Shown piece by piece: positions 42,338 to 51,225 of a stretch of 64,000 nt of DNA. The stretch comes from Hydrogenimonas sp. SS33. Lineage in GTDB: Bacteria; Campylobacterota; Campylobacteria; Campylobacterales; Hydrogenimonadaceae. Position 1 is the stretch's first letter. Every line of letters starts with the position of its first letter. Location of the stretch: positions 2,032,501 through 2,096,500 of the forward strand of contig NZ_AP026369.1 in the NCBI RefSeq assembly GCF_040436365.1, given 5' to 3'. A model generated the notes under the pieces. That model was given only the letters and a program-made list of their open reading frames with translations. It did not search any database and was not told the origin of the DNA. The position numbers and the translations under genes were made by a program.

Positions 42338-43267
42338 ATGCGCGGGTACAAACTTTTCTCCGGGACGGCTTCCGAGCCCTTCGCGGAGGAGATCAGCAAG
42401 TATCTGGATGCGCCGCTCAGCGGTGCCAACATCCGTCGTTTCAGCGACGGCGAAATCGGCTGTCAGATCAGCGAAAGCGTGCGGGGGCGGGATGTCTTCA
42501 TCGTCCAGTCCACCGGGGCGCCGGCCAACGACAACCTGATGGAACTTCTCATCATGACCGATGCGCTGCGCCGCTCCTCGGCCCGCTCGATCACGGCGAT
42601 CATGCCCTATTTCGGCTATGCCCGCCAGGACCGCAAAGCAGCACCCCGGGTGCCCATCACCGCCAAGCTGGTCGCCAACCTAATTCAGACCGCCGGCATC
42701 GACCGGGTCGTGACGATGGACCTGCATGCCGGGCAGATTCAGGGATTTTTCGACATTCCCGTCGACAACCTCTACGGGGCGATTCTCTTCATCAACCACA
42801 TCAAGAGCAAGAATATCGAAAACCTGATGGTCGCCAGCCCCGACATCGGCGGTGTCGCCCGGGCCCGCTACTTCGCCAGTCGCCTGGGGGTGGAGATGGC
42901 TATCGTCGACAAGCGCCGCGAAAAGGCCAACGAGTCGGAAGTGATGAACATCATCGGAGACGTGGAGGGCAAGAACATCGTTCTGGTCGACGACATGATC
43001 GACACGGCCGGCACCATCGTCAAAGGGGCAGCCGCCCTCAAGGAACACGGTGCCAGGAGCGTCATCGCCTGCTGTACCCATCCGGTGCTCAGCGGTCCCG
43101 CGTATGAACGCATCCGTGACGGGGAGCTGGACGAGCTGATCGTCTCCGACACGCTTCCGCTGACCCAGCACTGCGAAAAGATCACCGTCCTTCCGGCGGC
43201 GCCCATCTTCGCCGAAGTGATCCGCCGCGTCTACCACAACGAGAGCGTCAACTCGCTCTTCGCCTGA
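42338..43267 (+). CDS. prs: Ribose-phosphate pyrophosphokinase
   Basis: 309 residues, ATG 42338 with AAGGG upstream. Class I Prs: [33 protein letters not shown] flexible loop, [20 protein letters not shown] and the PRPP loop [13 protein letters not shown]. Makes PRPP, the substrate used by NadC here and by nucleotide, His and Trp synthesis. Ten bases before lepA. Confidence 0.97.
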   Translation: MRGYKLFSGTASEPFAEEISKYLDAPLSGANIRRFSDGEIGCQISESVRGRDVFIVQSTGAPANDNLMELLIMTDALRRSSARSITAIMPYFGYARQDRKAAPRVPITAKLVANLIQTAGIDRVVTMDLHAGQIQGFFDIPVDNLYGAILFINHIKSKNIENLMVASPDIGGVARARYFASRLGVEMAIVDKRREKANESEVMNIIGDVEGKNIVLVDDMIDTAGTIVKGAAALKEHGARSVIACCTHPVLSGPAYERIRDGELDELIVSDTLPLTQHCEKITVLPAAPIFAEVIRRVYHNESVNSLFA

Positions 43268-43277
43268 CGGGAACCGA

Positions 43278-45071
43278 ATGCAGGAAAAGATCCGAAACTT
43301 CTCCATCATCGCCCATATCGACCACGGCAAAAGTACCCTGGCCGACCGCATCATCCAGGAGTGCGGCGCCGTCACCGAACGGGAGCTTGGCAGCCAGATG
43401 ATGGACACCATGGATATCGAGCAGGAGCGGGGCATCACCATCAAGGCCCAGAGCGTGCGCCTTACCTACGTCAAGGATGGCCAGCCCTACATCCTGAACC
43501 TGATCGACACCCCCGGCCACGTCGACTTCAGTTACGAAGTGAGCAAGTCGCTGGCCTCTTCCGAAGGGGCGCTGCTGGTCGTCGATGCCTCCCAGGGGGT
43601 CGAAGCCCAGACCATCGCCAACGTCTACATCGCCCTGGAGAACGACCTGGAGATCATCCCCGTCATCAACAAGATCGACCTCCCCGCCGCCGACCCGGAC
43701 CGGGTGGCCGAAGAGATCGAGCAGACCATCGGGCTCGACTGCAGCGGGGCGATCTTCGCCAGCGCCAAGACGGGCGAGGGGATCCGCGAACTGCTCGACG
43801 CCATCGTGGATAGGGTGCCGCCGCCGCAGGGGGATGAGACGGCACCGACCAAGGCGATCATCTACGACAGCTGGTTCGACAACTACCTGGGAGCGCTGGC
43901 GCTGGTGCGGGTCTTCGACGGCGCCATCAAAAAGGGGCAGGAGGTGCTCATCATGGGCACCGGCAAAAAGCACCAGGTACTGGACCTGAGCTATCCGCAC
44001 CCACTCAAACCCATGAAGACCGGCGAAATCAAAACCGGCGAAGTGGGCATCGTCGTCCTGGGGCTCAAAAACGTCAGCGACGTGGCGGTGGGCGACACGA
44101 TCACCGACGCCAAAAACCCGACGAAAGAGCCGGTGGGCGGCTTCAAGGAGGCCAAACCCTTCGTCTTCGCCGGCCTCTACCCCATCGACACCGACAAGTT
44201 CGAGGAGCTGCGCGACGCCCTGGACAAACTGAAACTCAACGACGCCTCCATCAGCTACGAGCCCGAAACCTCCGTCGCCCTCGGATTCGGCTTTCGGGTC
44301 GGCTTTCTGGGGATGCTGCACATGGAGGTGGTCAAGGAGCGGCTGGAGCGGGAGTTCGGCCTCGACCTGATCGCCACGGCCCCGACGGTCATCTACAAGG
44401 TGGAGCTGACTGACGGCAGCGTCGTGGAGGTGCAAAACCCCAGCGAAATGCCCGACCCGGCCAAGATCGTGCGGATTCTGGAACCCTACGTCAGGGCGAC
44501 CATCATCACCCCCACGGAATTTCTGGGCAACATCATCACGATGATGGCCGAGAGGCGCGGCGTGCAGGAGAAGATGGAGTACCTGAACGAAGAGCGGGTG
44601 ATGCTGGTCTATGCCGTGCCTATGAACGAGATCGTCGTCGACTTCTACGACAAACTCAAAAGCGCCACCAAAGGGTACGCCAGCTTCGACTACGAGCCTA
44701 TCGACTACCGGGAGGGGGACCTGGTGAAACTCGACGTCCGGGTCGCCGGGGAGGTGGTGGATGCGCTTAGCATCATCGTTCCCCGCGAAAAGGCCCAGAG
44801 CCGCGGGCGGGAGCTGGTGAAGACAATGAAAGAGCTCATCCCCCGCCAACTCTTCGAAGTGGCGGTACAGGCGAGCATCGGCAACAAAGTGATCGCCCGC
44901 GAAACCGTCAAATCGATGGGCAAAAACGTCACCGCCAAATGCTACGGCGGCGACATCACCCGAAAACGCAAACTCCTCGAAAAGCAGAAAGAGGGGAAAA
45001 AACGGATGAAGGCGATCGGCAAGGTCCACCTGCCGCAGGATGCCTTCCTGGCGGTGCTGAAGATCGACTAG
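43278..45071 (+). CDS. lepA: Elongation factor 4 (LepA)
   Basis: 597 residues. G1 [10 protein letters not shown] at about 12-21, G3 [12 protein letters not shown]4 NKIDLP; LepA-specific C-terminal domain including [10 protein letters not shown]-like and the end [17 protein letters not shown]. Ribosomal GTPase acting in initiation/back-translocation. An inverted pair of heptamer arrays starts about 10 bp after the stop. Confidence 0.96.
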   Translation: MQEKIRNFSIIAHIDHGKSTLADRIIQECGAVTERELGSQMMDTMDIEQERGITIKAQSVRLTYVKDGQPYILNLIDTPGHVDFSYEVSKSLASSEGALLVVDASQGVEAQTIANVYIALENDLEIIPVINKIDLPAADPDRVAEEIEQTIGLDCSGAIFASAKTGEGIRELLDAIVDRVPPPQGDETAPTKAIIYDSWFDNYLGALALVRVFDGAIKKGQEVLIMGTGKKHQVLDLSYPHPLKPMKTGEIKTGEVGIVVLGLKNVSDVAVGDTITDAKNPTKEPVGGFKEAKPFVFAGLYPIDTDKFEELRDALDKLKLNDASISYEPETSVALGFGFRVGFLGMLHMEVVKERLEREFGLDLIATAPTVIYKVELTDGSVVEVQNPSEMPDPAKIVRILEPYVRATIITPTEFLGNIITMMAERRGVQEKMEYLNEERVMLVYAVPMNEIVVDFYDKLKSATKGYASFDYEPIDYREGDLVKLDVRVAGEVVDALSIIVPREKAQSRGRELVKTMKELIPRQLFEVAVQASIGNKVIARETVKSMGKNVTAKCYGGDITRKRKLLEKQKEGKKRMKAIGKVHLPQDAFLAVLKID

Positions 45072-45083
45072 AGCGGTAGACAG

Positions 45084-45140
45084 GGAACAGTAAACAGTGA
45101 AGAGGTTGGCATTCACTCCGCTCACTGTTTACCGTTTACC
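45084..45140. repeat. Inverted heptamer arrays forming a hairpin, lepA-comF spacer
   Basis: AACAGTAAACAGTGA (45086-45100) pairs with TCACTGTTTACCGTT (45122-45136), 14 of 15 complementary, loop 21 nt. Both arms are AGTGAAC/AGTAAAC units. Confidence 0.82.
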
Positions 45141-45154
45141 GTTCACCCCAATCA

Positions 45155-45176
45155 CCCCAAACTCAAAAGTTTGGGG
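45155..45176 (+). promoter_or_regulatory. 9-bp hairpin just before comF
   Basis: CCCCAAACT, loop CAAA, AGTTTGGGG; it ends 6 nt before ATG 45183 and would cover any ribosome site. Confidence 0.55.
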
Positions 45177-45182
45177 CCACTG

Positions 45183-45743
45183 ATGCGCTGCCACAGCTGC
45201 CGGCGTTTCAGCTTTTCGCCGCTTTGCGGGGCGTGCCGAAAACTCTATCTGCGGCCCGAACCTTCCATTCGAACCCTTCCTTCAGGCCTCAATGTCGTGA
45301 GCCTCTATGCCTACGACGAAATCGAGCCTTTTTTGCTCACCAAACACCATCCCCACGGCTGGTTCATCTACCGCATTCTCGCGAAGGAGGCTTTCGCTGT
45401 GCTGGAGAGGGCGGAGCACTTCCATGCCGTCGCCGTGGACGACGACGCGACCGGCGGCTACAGCCATACCGCCCTGCTTGCCAAAGGGTTGGCGAAGCGG
45501 GGGTACCGGTCGATGCATGGGGTACTGCGGGCGCAAAACAGGGTCTCCTATTCGGGCCAATCGAGGGAGTTTCGCCTCTCGAACCCCCGCGATTTCCGCT
45601 ACAGCGGGCCCGGCGGCATCGACGCGGTGCTGGTGGACGACATCGTCACGACGGGACTGACGCTACAGGAGGCGCAGGGGGTTCTGATGCGCCACGGCGT
45701 GAACGTCAGAGGGGCGATCGTGCTGGCGGATGTGGACCGGTGA
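45183..45743 (+). CDS. comF: ComF family protein (phosphoribosyltransferase fold)
   Basis: 186 residues from ATG 45183 (TTG 45171 would add four). N-terminal zinc-finger-like CHSCRRFSFSPLCGAC, then a phosphoribosyltransferase fold ending in the PRPP loop VDDIVTTGLTLQEA. In competent bacteria ComF acts in uptake of transforming DNA at the inner face; here only homology supports that. Its stop is followed at once by another heptamer array. Confidence 0.87.
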   Translation: MRCHSCRRFSFSPLCGACRKLYLRPEPSIRTLPSGLNVVSLYAYDEIEPFLLTKHHPHGWFIYRILAKEAFAVLERAEHFHAVAVDDDATGGYSHTALLAKGLAKRGYRSMHGVLRAQNRVSYSGQSREFRLSNPRDFRYSGPGGIDAVLVDDIVTTGLTLQEAQGVLMRHGVNVRGAIVLADVDR

Positions 45744-45795
45744 TGCGGGGGACAGTGAACAGTAAACAGTGAACGGGGGACAGTGAACGGTTAAA
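45741..45795. repeat. AGTGAAC heptamer array between convergent comF and exonuclease genes
   Basis: Contains GGACAGTGAACAGTAAACAG and GGACAGTGAACGGTTAA. It starts at the comF TGA (45741-45743) and contains the exonuclease stop (TAA on the minus strand, 45791-45793). Confidence 0.85.
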
Positions 45796-46576
45796 AGATC
45801 GTCAGTTTCTTCTTCTCTTCCTGGGCCTGTTTCCAAAAAAAGGGTTTCTTCTGCAGCCAGTGGCGAAGGGTGTACTCCAGGTCGTCCCAATCTTCGGTCA
45901 TGTTGGCGTACATCCAGACCAGGGCGCCGGGCTCTTTTTCGAAAACCTCTTCAAACCGTTTCCCCTTGAACTTCCCGAAGGTGATCTTCTCCAGCATCAT
46001 CGGCTCGGCGGTGAGCCGCACCAGCTCCTTTGCGTCGCCGTTGGCCTTTTCCAGCAGCAGGGTGTAGAGGGCGTAATGCCAGATGGCGTCGCTCAGGGCG
46101 TCGTGGGCTTCGATATCCCCCTTGCCGAGGGTTTTGGCGACCGCCTCCGCCCGCTCCTTGAGGCCGTAGCGTGCGATGAGGTCGCCCAGTTTGTAGCTGG
46201 GGGCATCCAGAAGCAGGGCCCGGGCGCACTTGTCGGTGTCGACCTTCTTCATGACGATCTCCAGCCCCTCGTTGGCCAACATCGCCAGGTCGAGCCGGTT
46301 GCCGTGGGAGAGGAAGATGTTTTCGGGACGGTTGCCCTCCTGAAGCGCCATGAAAGCGTCGGTTTCGTCGGGCCAGTAGGCCTCCTCCAGCTTCGCGTTG
46401 GTAATGCCGGTCATCTCCGCAACAATGGGCGGAATCTCGATGTCGGTGTAACAGAGGTCGTCCCACGCCTCCACGTTCTCTCCCTCCACCTTCAGCACCG
46501 CCAGCTGAATCATCCGGTCGTTTCTATAGTCAACTCCTGTTGCTTCGATATCGACGGAATAGATGATAGGCGGCAT
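45791..46576 (-). CDS. DEDDh 3'-5' exonuclease with ExoX-like C-terminal domain
   Basis: 261 residues. Exo I motif SVDIEATG (D9, E11), a middle motif around HGNRLDLAML, and the HDALSDA motif with the catalytic His and Asp. The C-terminal ITFGKFKGKRFEEVFEKEPGALVWMYANM is the short domain found after exonuclease X and some relatives. Probably degrades single-stranded DNA or RNA ends; the exact substrate is open. Ends inside the heptamer array. Confidence 0.88.
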   Translation of the reverse strand: MPPIIYSVDIEATGVDYRNDRMIQLAVLKVEGENVEAWDDLCYTDIEIPPIVAEMTGITNAKLEEAYWPDETDAFMALQEGNRPENIFLSHGNRLDLAMLANEGLEIVMKKVDTDKCARALLLDAPSYKLGDLIARYGLKERAEAVAKTLGKGDIEAHDALSDAIWHYALYTLLLEKANGDAKELVRLTAEPMMLEKITFGKFKGKRFEEVFEKEPGALVWMYANMTEDWDDLEYTLRHWLQKKPFFWKQAQEEKKKLTIF

Positions 46577-46601
46577 GTCACTCCTTTACTGGACTGGAAG
46601 T

Positions 46602-47975
46602 CTATTGGAAAATTCCCCGGGAAAATGCGAACCCGAAGGATGTTTTCGTGACATTGTGGTTGTAGTCGATGAGACTTTCGCCATACCCGTTGAAGAGCTT
46701 GAAGTACCAGAAGGTGGTCTTGGAGCCGAAGAAGGGGTAGCTCCAATCCAGCTGCACGGCGCCCCGGTCGTGGCCGCCTTTGCCGAAGTTGTAGCGAAAG
46801 AGCCCGCCGAACTGGTGTTTGTGCCAAAGATAGCTGAATGTGATATCCCCGTAGCCCAAATAGTCTGTAATGTCGGGATTGTCATCCTTTCCGCTTTCGG
46901 AGTTGGGGTCGACGAGCCGGTCTCCCGTATCGGGTCTCCCGTTGTGATTGACATCCACATATCCGCGATAGTAGTCATCCGATTTGTCCGTTTCGGGAAT
47001 CCGATACCAGACCCTGGGCTTCAGGAAAAGATTGCCCCATTGAAACAGACCTGCGAGATAGAGGCGGTTCCACGATCGTGACCGATACCCTTCCTGTCCG
47101 TTGGACTGGTGAATAAATCCCCATTTTGTCGCTTTGAGACCATAGGTGTTGTCAATCTCGGAAGAGGTCGGAAACGTCGCAAAAAGTTCGGGCATATAGT
47201 TGGTTTCACGGAATGGGCCGGAAGCGGAATAGAGCTGCCAGAAAGAACGTTGGGTATAGGCTGCGGTAATGTATTCGTGAAATCCGAAAAGGTTATAGGT
47301 GAGATTTTTTTTCAGGCTGAATTGAAACTCGACTTCCGCTTTCTCGTCGTAATACCCATATTTTTTGTCACGACTGAAACCGGGAATGGGATTGATGGCA
47401 TCGGCAATGGCAAAATTTTTGTAGGCTGAAGGTTGACGCCTGTATTTTTGATCGGCATACCCTATGGGAAGAATGTAGTTGGCTTTGTAGGGCATCAGGC
47501 CGAAGAAGCGCCCCTCGGCGAACTCTTCGAAGAAGGTTTTGGTTTCGGGGGTGTCGTGCCCGATCTTGGCCAGGGAGTTTTCCCGTGCCGCCGCCATGCT
47601 TTCGGGAGTGAACTGGGCCTTGAAACGGGTGGCGAAGGAGTCGCTGTTGATATCGAGCTCCCTCTTCTGACTTTCGACGGCGTAGGCGTAGGTGCTGGCC
47701 GCCTTTTTGTACCACAGGGCCGCCGCCTTGAAGTCTTTGGGGACGCCGAGGCCGTTTTCGTACATGTAGGCGAGGCGGTACATGGCGGTCTTGTCCCCGC
47801 TCTCGGCGAGCTCTTCGAGAAGGGGGAGCGCCTCTTTGTAGTGTTTCGCTTCGAAAAGCCCGATCGCTTTGTGAAGCTGGCTGTCGGAGGAGGACGCCAG
47901 GACCGCGGCAGGGGAGGCCAAAAGAAGAAGCGCCAGTGCGCCCGATCCGAAAAGAGAGCCGATCTGTCGTTGCAT
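46602..47975 (-). CDS. pldA: Outer membrane phospholipase A with N-terminal Sel1 repeat
   Basis: 457 residues. Signal peptide 1-28, then about 70 residues with a Sel1-type repeat (GDKTAMYRLAYMYENGLGVPKDFKAAALWYKKAA), a helical linker, and an OMPLA barrel from about 155. The catalytic triad is intact with E. coli spacing: H289-x-S291 (HQSNG) and N303 (SWNR). Hydrolyses phospholipids that reach the outer leaflet of the outer membrane, with Ca2+. The barrel half looks less GC-rich than the N-terminal half. A family B element lies just upstream, within 30 bp of its start. Confidence 0.92.
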   Translation of the reverse strand: MQRQIGSLFGSGALALLLLASPAAVLASSSDSQLHKAIGLFEAKHYKEALPLLEELAESGDKTAMYRLAYMYENGLGVPKDFKAAALWYKKAASTYAYAVESQKRELDINSDSFATRFKAQFTPESMAAARENSLAKIGHDTPETKTFFEEFAEGRFFGLMPYKANYILPIGYADQKYRRQPSAYKNFAIADAINPIPGFSRDKKYGYYDEKAEVEFQFSLKKNLTYNLFGFHEYITAAYTQRSFWQLYSASGPFRETNYMPELFATFPTSSEIDNTYGLKATKWGFIHQSNGQEGYRSRSWNRLYLAGLFQWGNLFLKPRVWYRIPETDKSDDYYRGYVDVNHNGRPDTGDRLVDPNSESGKDDNPDITDYLGYGDITFSYLWHKHQFGGLFRYNFGKGGHDRGAVQLDWSYPFFGSKTTFWYFKLFNGYGESLIDYNHNVTKTSFGFAFSRGIFQ

Positions 47976-47995
47976 TCTCGTTCCTTTTTTCCGTT

Positions 47996-48132
47996 TCAGT
48001 AACTGATGTTACGCAAAGCTTGAGCAAAACCCAGGCTTTGGCGGGGACACAATGCCCCCTGCACCCCCCTAAAGCTACGAAATCGTAGATTTCGAGAGGA
48101 CGTTACGCCTTTTGCGTAACGTCAGTCAGTAA
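47996..48132. mobile_element. MITE-like element, family B, short form with perfect target duplication
   Basis: Element 48003-48125 (123 bp), ends CTGATGTTACGC and GCGTAACGTCAG, flanked by exact TCAGTAA repeats (47996-48002, 48126-48132). Opposite orientation to the copies at 29860 and 55950. It separates the divergent pldA and AI-2E-type genes, so their promoters must be in or beside it. Confidence 0.9.
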
Positions 48133-48216
48133 TTAAGGATGATTATAATAAAATCCCCATTAAATTAAAATCATTTGAACCTGTTCATTCCCGACTTGCA
48201 GGAACAAGGAACCGAA

Positions 48217-49302
48217 ATGCCGTCAAAAATCGAAAATGAAAAGGTCGGAACCGCCATCGAGATCGCCATCAAACTCGGCTTTCTCTTCCTCGTCCTCTAC
48301 ATCTCCTACCTGATCGTCAAACCCTTTCTTGCGCTGATTTTGTGGGGCATTATCCTTGCCGTCGCTTTCGAGCCGCTCGTGAAGCGGCTACAGAAGCGGT
48401 TCGGTAACCGCAAAAAGGTGGTGATTGCCATGACGACGGCGATGATTCTGGTGCTGGTGATCCCCGCCTGGTCCCTCTCGGACAGTCTCGTCGCCTCCAC
48501 CTCCAAACTCCTGGCGGCGGTCCACGGTAACGAACAGATCATCCCCCCGCCGACGGAGCAGGTGAAGTCCTGGCCGCTGGTGGGCGAAAAGGTCTATGAC
48601 CTCTGGAACAAAGCCCATAACGACTGGCGGGAAGCCCTGGCCCCCTTCAAAGAGCAGATCAAAGCTTTCATTCTGAAACTGATCTCCATGCTCAAAAGCG
48701 GCGCCATGACCCTGCTGCTGACCATCGTTTCGCTGGTCGTCGCCGCCTTTTTCCTGATAGGGAAGGAGGCAAATACCGCCTTCTACCACCGCATCATGCG
48801 CCGCATCCTCGGCGAGCGGGGCGATGAATGGGCCGACATTTCGGTCCTGACCATCCGCAGCGTCGCCACCGGCGTCGTAGGGGTGGCCGTCATCCAGAGC
48901 GCCCTGGCGCTGGTGGGGATGGTTCCGATGGGCGTGCCCCTGGCGCCCCTGTGGGCCCTCATCATCATGTTCCTGACGATCATCCAGCTGCCGGCCCTCA
49001 TCGTCATCGGCCCCATCATCGCCTATGTCTACTCCTACGCCGAAGGGACGCCGGCGACGATTTTCGCCGTCTACATGCTCGTCGTCGGCGCCAGCGACGG
49101 GGTCCTCAAGCCCATGCTGATGGGGCGGGGCGTCGACCTGCCGATGCTGGTCATCCTCATCGGCGCCATCGGGGGAATGATGCTGATGGGAATGATCGGC
49201 CTCTTCCTGGGTGCCGTCATTCTGGCGCTGGCCTACAAGCTCTTCTACCTCTGGCTGGCGGAAACGGAAACGAACGATGTCCCTGCGGCGAATCAGCAGT
49301 AG
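48217..49302 (+). CDS. AI-2E transporter family permease
   Basis: 361 residues from ATG 48217, with AAGGAACC upstream. Seven to eight membrane segments, with a soluble helical part (about 105-160) between the second pair and the rest, and the C-terminal glycine-rich ILIGAIGGMMLMGMIGLFLGAVILAL typical of the family. Members export AI-2 or act as Na+/H+ antiporters; the substrate cannot be read here. The next gene starts inside its 3' end. Confidence 0.9.
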   Translation: MPSKIENEKVGTAIEIAIKLGFLFLVLYISYLIVKPFLALILWGIILAVAFEPLVKRLQKRFGNRKKVVIAMTTAMILVLVIPAWSLSDSLVASTSKLLAAVHGNEQIIPPPTEQVKSWPLVGEKVYDLWNKAHNDWREALAPFKEQIKAFILKLISMLKSGAMTLLLTIVSLVVAAFFLIGKEANTAFYHRIMRRILGERGDEWADISVLTIRSVATGVVGVAVIQSALALVGMVPMGVPLAPLWALIIMFLTIIQLPALIVIGPIIAYVYSYAEGTPATIFAVYMLVVGASDGVLKPMLMGRGVDLPMLVILIGAIGGMMLMGMIGLFLGAVILALAYKLFYLWLAETETNDVPAANQQ

Positions 49303-49945
49303 AAACAACTTTCTCTACCTCTGCCTGGCGCTGGTGGGGATGCTGCTGGCCAGTGCCGTCACCAGCCAGTTTCCCAACACCCTCCTGGACACCCTCTTCT
49401 CCATTCTGCTGGTCGTGATGCTTCTGGTGGGGGTCAAGAGCCTCAACACCGAAGCGGCCTGGAAGCGGATCGTCTATGTCTTGGCGGCGATCCTCGGGTC
49501 GCTGATGCTGCTGCTACACCTCTACCCCACCAAAGCGACCCTTTTTCTCGTCTACACGCTGCTGCTGCTCTTTTTCGTCGGCTCTTTCAAAAAGGCGGCG
49601 CGGCAGATCCTCTTTACGGGCAGGGTCGACGCCAACAAGATCGTCGGGTCGCTCTCGCTCTACCTGCTCATCGGCCTCATCTGGACCATGCTCTATCTGC
49701 TGATCCTTCTCTTCGACGCCCACGCCTTCCACGGCATCGACGTCAGGGAGTGGGAGCACCTCTTCTTCCGGGTCGCCTACTACAGCTTCGTCACCCTCAC
49801 GACGCTGGGGTACGGCGATATCTCCCCCGCCACCCCCATCGCGGAGTTTTTCGTCATCCTCGAAGCGGTCTCCGGGGTCTTCTACATGGCGATCTTCGTC
49901 TCCAGCCTGATCAACCTGGCGGGACAGAATGCAAGTAAACAGTGA
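49277..49945 (+). CDS. Two-pore-helix K+ channel-like membrane protein
   Basis: 222 residues, ATG 49277 inside the end of the permease gene. Four hydrophobic segments precede a pore loop with selectivity filter T176-L-G-Y-G-D181 and a last membrane helix; no cytoplasmic RCK domain. A K+-selective channel is likely. The C-terminus NASKQ and the TGA stop are encoded by a heptamer array that also forms the hairpin at 49934-49980. Confidence 0.88.
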   Translation: MSLRRISSRNNFLYLCLALVGMLLASAVTSQFPNTLLDTLFSILLVVMLLVGVKSLNTEAAWKRIVYVLAAILGSLMLLLHLYPTKATLFLVYTLLLLFFVGSFKKAARQILFTGRVDANKIVGSLSLYLLIGLIWTMLYLLILLFDAHAFHGIDVREWEHLFFRVAYYSFVTLTTLGYGDISPATPIAEFFVILEAVSGVFYMAIFVSSLINLAGQNASKQ

Positions 49946-49980
49946 ACGGTAAACAGATTTTTGTCCGTTCACTGTTTACT
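49934..49980. terminator. Inverted heptamer arrays: perfect 16-bp stem between convergent genes
   Basis: AGTAAACAGTGAACGG (49934-49949) and CCGTTCACTGTTTACT (49965-49980) are perfect complements with a 15-nt loop that contains TTTTT. The array holds the channel stop (TGA) and the HlyD stop (TAA on the minus strand, 49976-49978). It probably works as a two-way terminator. Confidence 0.8.
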
Positions 49981-50857
49981 GTTTCACTGTATCGGTGAGA
50001 ATCTGCACCGAGGCGGTCATGCCGACGCGCAGTTTCACCCCTTTAGGGAGCGGTTCGTCGAGCTTGATGCGCACGGGCATGCGTTGGGCGAGGCGGATCC
50101 ACTGGAAGACGGGGTTGACTTTGGGCAGGAGGTTCTGCCCGGGGATGCCGTCGGTGGGGGCGATGCCCCAGGCGATCGACTCGACCCGGCCATAAAGGGG
50201 GGTGTCGGGGTAGGTCATCAGCGTCACGACGGCCCTGTCGCCGACGCGCACGTGGGCGATGGTATCTTCCCTAAAAAAGCCGAAGACCCAGAAGCTTTTT
50301 TCATCCACCAGCGCCATGAGCGGCTTGTTGGCGGTGGCCTGGGAGCCGATCTGGAAGTTGATGTTGCTCACCCACCCCTCCACGGGGGCGGCCACTTTGG
50401 TGAAGGAGAGGTTGAGCTTCGCGGCGTTGAGGGCTTCGACGGCACTGTCGACATCGGCCAAGGATTTGAGGTAGTTGACCTGGTTGCGCACCAGATCTTT
50501 TTGGCTCACGGCACCGGGGTCCTTGGCGTAGATCGCCTTGATGCGTTCGTACTCGATCTTCATCCCTTTGGATGCCTCTTTCGCCCGTTTCAGGCGCGCC
50601 TCGGCCTGGCGCACCTTCAGGATGTAGGTGGAGGGGTCAATATCAAAAAGCGGGTCGCCCGCCTTGACGTGCTGGTTGTCCGTGACGTAGATGCGGGTCA
50701 CCATCCCCGACACCCTCGGGGTGATCTGGATCACCTGGGTGCGGACCTGACCGTCCCTGGTCCAGGGATTTGCCTTGTAGTGTTCGTACTTTTGCCAGCC
50801 GAACCAGCCGGCGGCACCCAGAATCGCGAGGGTCAAAAGAAGTTTCAGCACTTTCAT
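49976..50857 (-). CDS. HlyD family membrane fusion protein (AaeA/EmrA-like)
   Basis: 293 residues. N-terminal anchor 5-22, a lipoyl-like half-motif (VSGMVTRIYVTDNQHVKAGDPLFDI), a short alpha-hairpin (about 78-135), the second lipoyl half (VAAPVEGWVSNINFQIGSQ) and a beta-barrel domain. Links an inner-membrane pump to the outer-membrane channel. Last in a four-gene minus-strand operon with FUSC, OMF and DUF1656 genes. Confidence 0.93.
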   Translation of the reverse strand: MKVLKLLLTLAILGAAGWFGWQKYEHYKANPWTRDGQVRTQVIQITPRVSGMVTRIYVTDNQHVKAGDPLFDIDPSTYILKVRQAEARLKRAKEASKGMKIEYERIKAIYAKDPGAVSQKDLVRNQVNYLKSLADVDSAVEALNAAKLNLSFTKVAAPVEGWVSNINFQIGSQATANKPLMALVDEKSFWVFGFFREDTIAHVRVGDRAVVTLMTYPDTPLYGRVESIAWGIAPTDGIPGQNLLPKVNPVFQWIRLAQRMPVRIKLDEPLPKGVKLRVGMTASVQILTDTVKQ

Positions 50858-50858
50858 A

Positions 50859-51071
50859 TCAGAACCTTATGAAAAATCGGTCGATCAAAATCAGATAGAG
50901 CACCATCATCGCCAAAAAAACGTAGGAGTGGGCGTAAAAGAGGCGCGAAAGCTTCAGGCGATTAAGCAGCAGCGCCGTCACCAGCGCCAGCAAAAAGGCG
51001 AGGGAGAGGGCGGGCAGCCAGGGCGAGAGGTAGACATCGCCCACCTGCAGCTCGTGGGGGTAGGGGTTCAT
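50859..51071 (-). CDS. DUF1656 membrane protein (AaeX-like)
   Basis: 70 residues, ATG 51071 preceded by AAGGAGAGC; the frame continues upstream but only through repeats. Two membrane segments (about 17-35 and 47-66) with the PHELQVGDVYLSPW start typical of DUF1656/AaeX. A small partner of FUSC-HlyD pumps with unknown role. One base separates it from the HlyD gene. Confidence 0.88.
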   Translation of the reverse strand: MNPYPHELQVGDVYLSPWLPALSLAFLLALVTALLLNRLKLSRLFYAHSYVFLAMMVLYLILIDRFFIRF

Positions 51072-51085
51072 TTGCTCTCCTTCGG

Positions 51086-51225
51086 AGAGTGGGAAAGTGA
51101 GATCGCCGCTCCGCGGCTGGTGAGAAAGTGGGAAGCGAAAAGTTTGGTTTCCCAATACCCCATGCCCCATGCCCATTGCTTACCCCTCTCCCCAATGACC
51201 AATGACCAATGACGAATGACCAATT
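51086..51225. repeat. Mixed octamer and heptamer arrays inside the efflux operon
   Basis: GGGAAAGTGAGA and GGTGAGAAAGTGGGAAG units (51086-51140), then CCCAATA, CCCCATG, CCCCATG, CCCATTG (51150-51178) and CCAATGA, CCAATGA, CCAATGA, CGAATGA, CCAATTT (to 51225). The OMF stop (minus strand, 51226-51228) directly adjoins it. The only large spacer in this operon. Confidence 0.85.
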
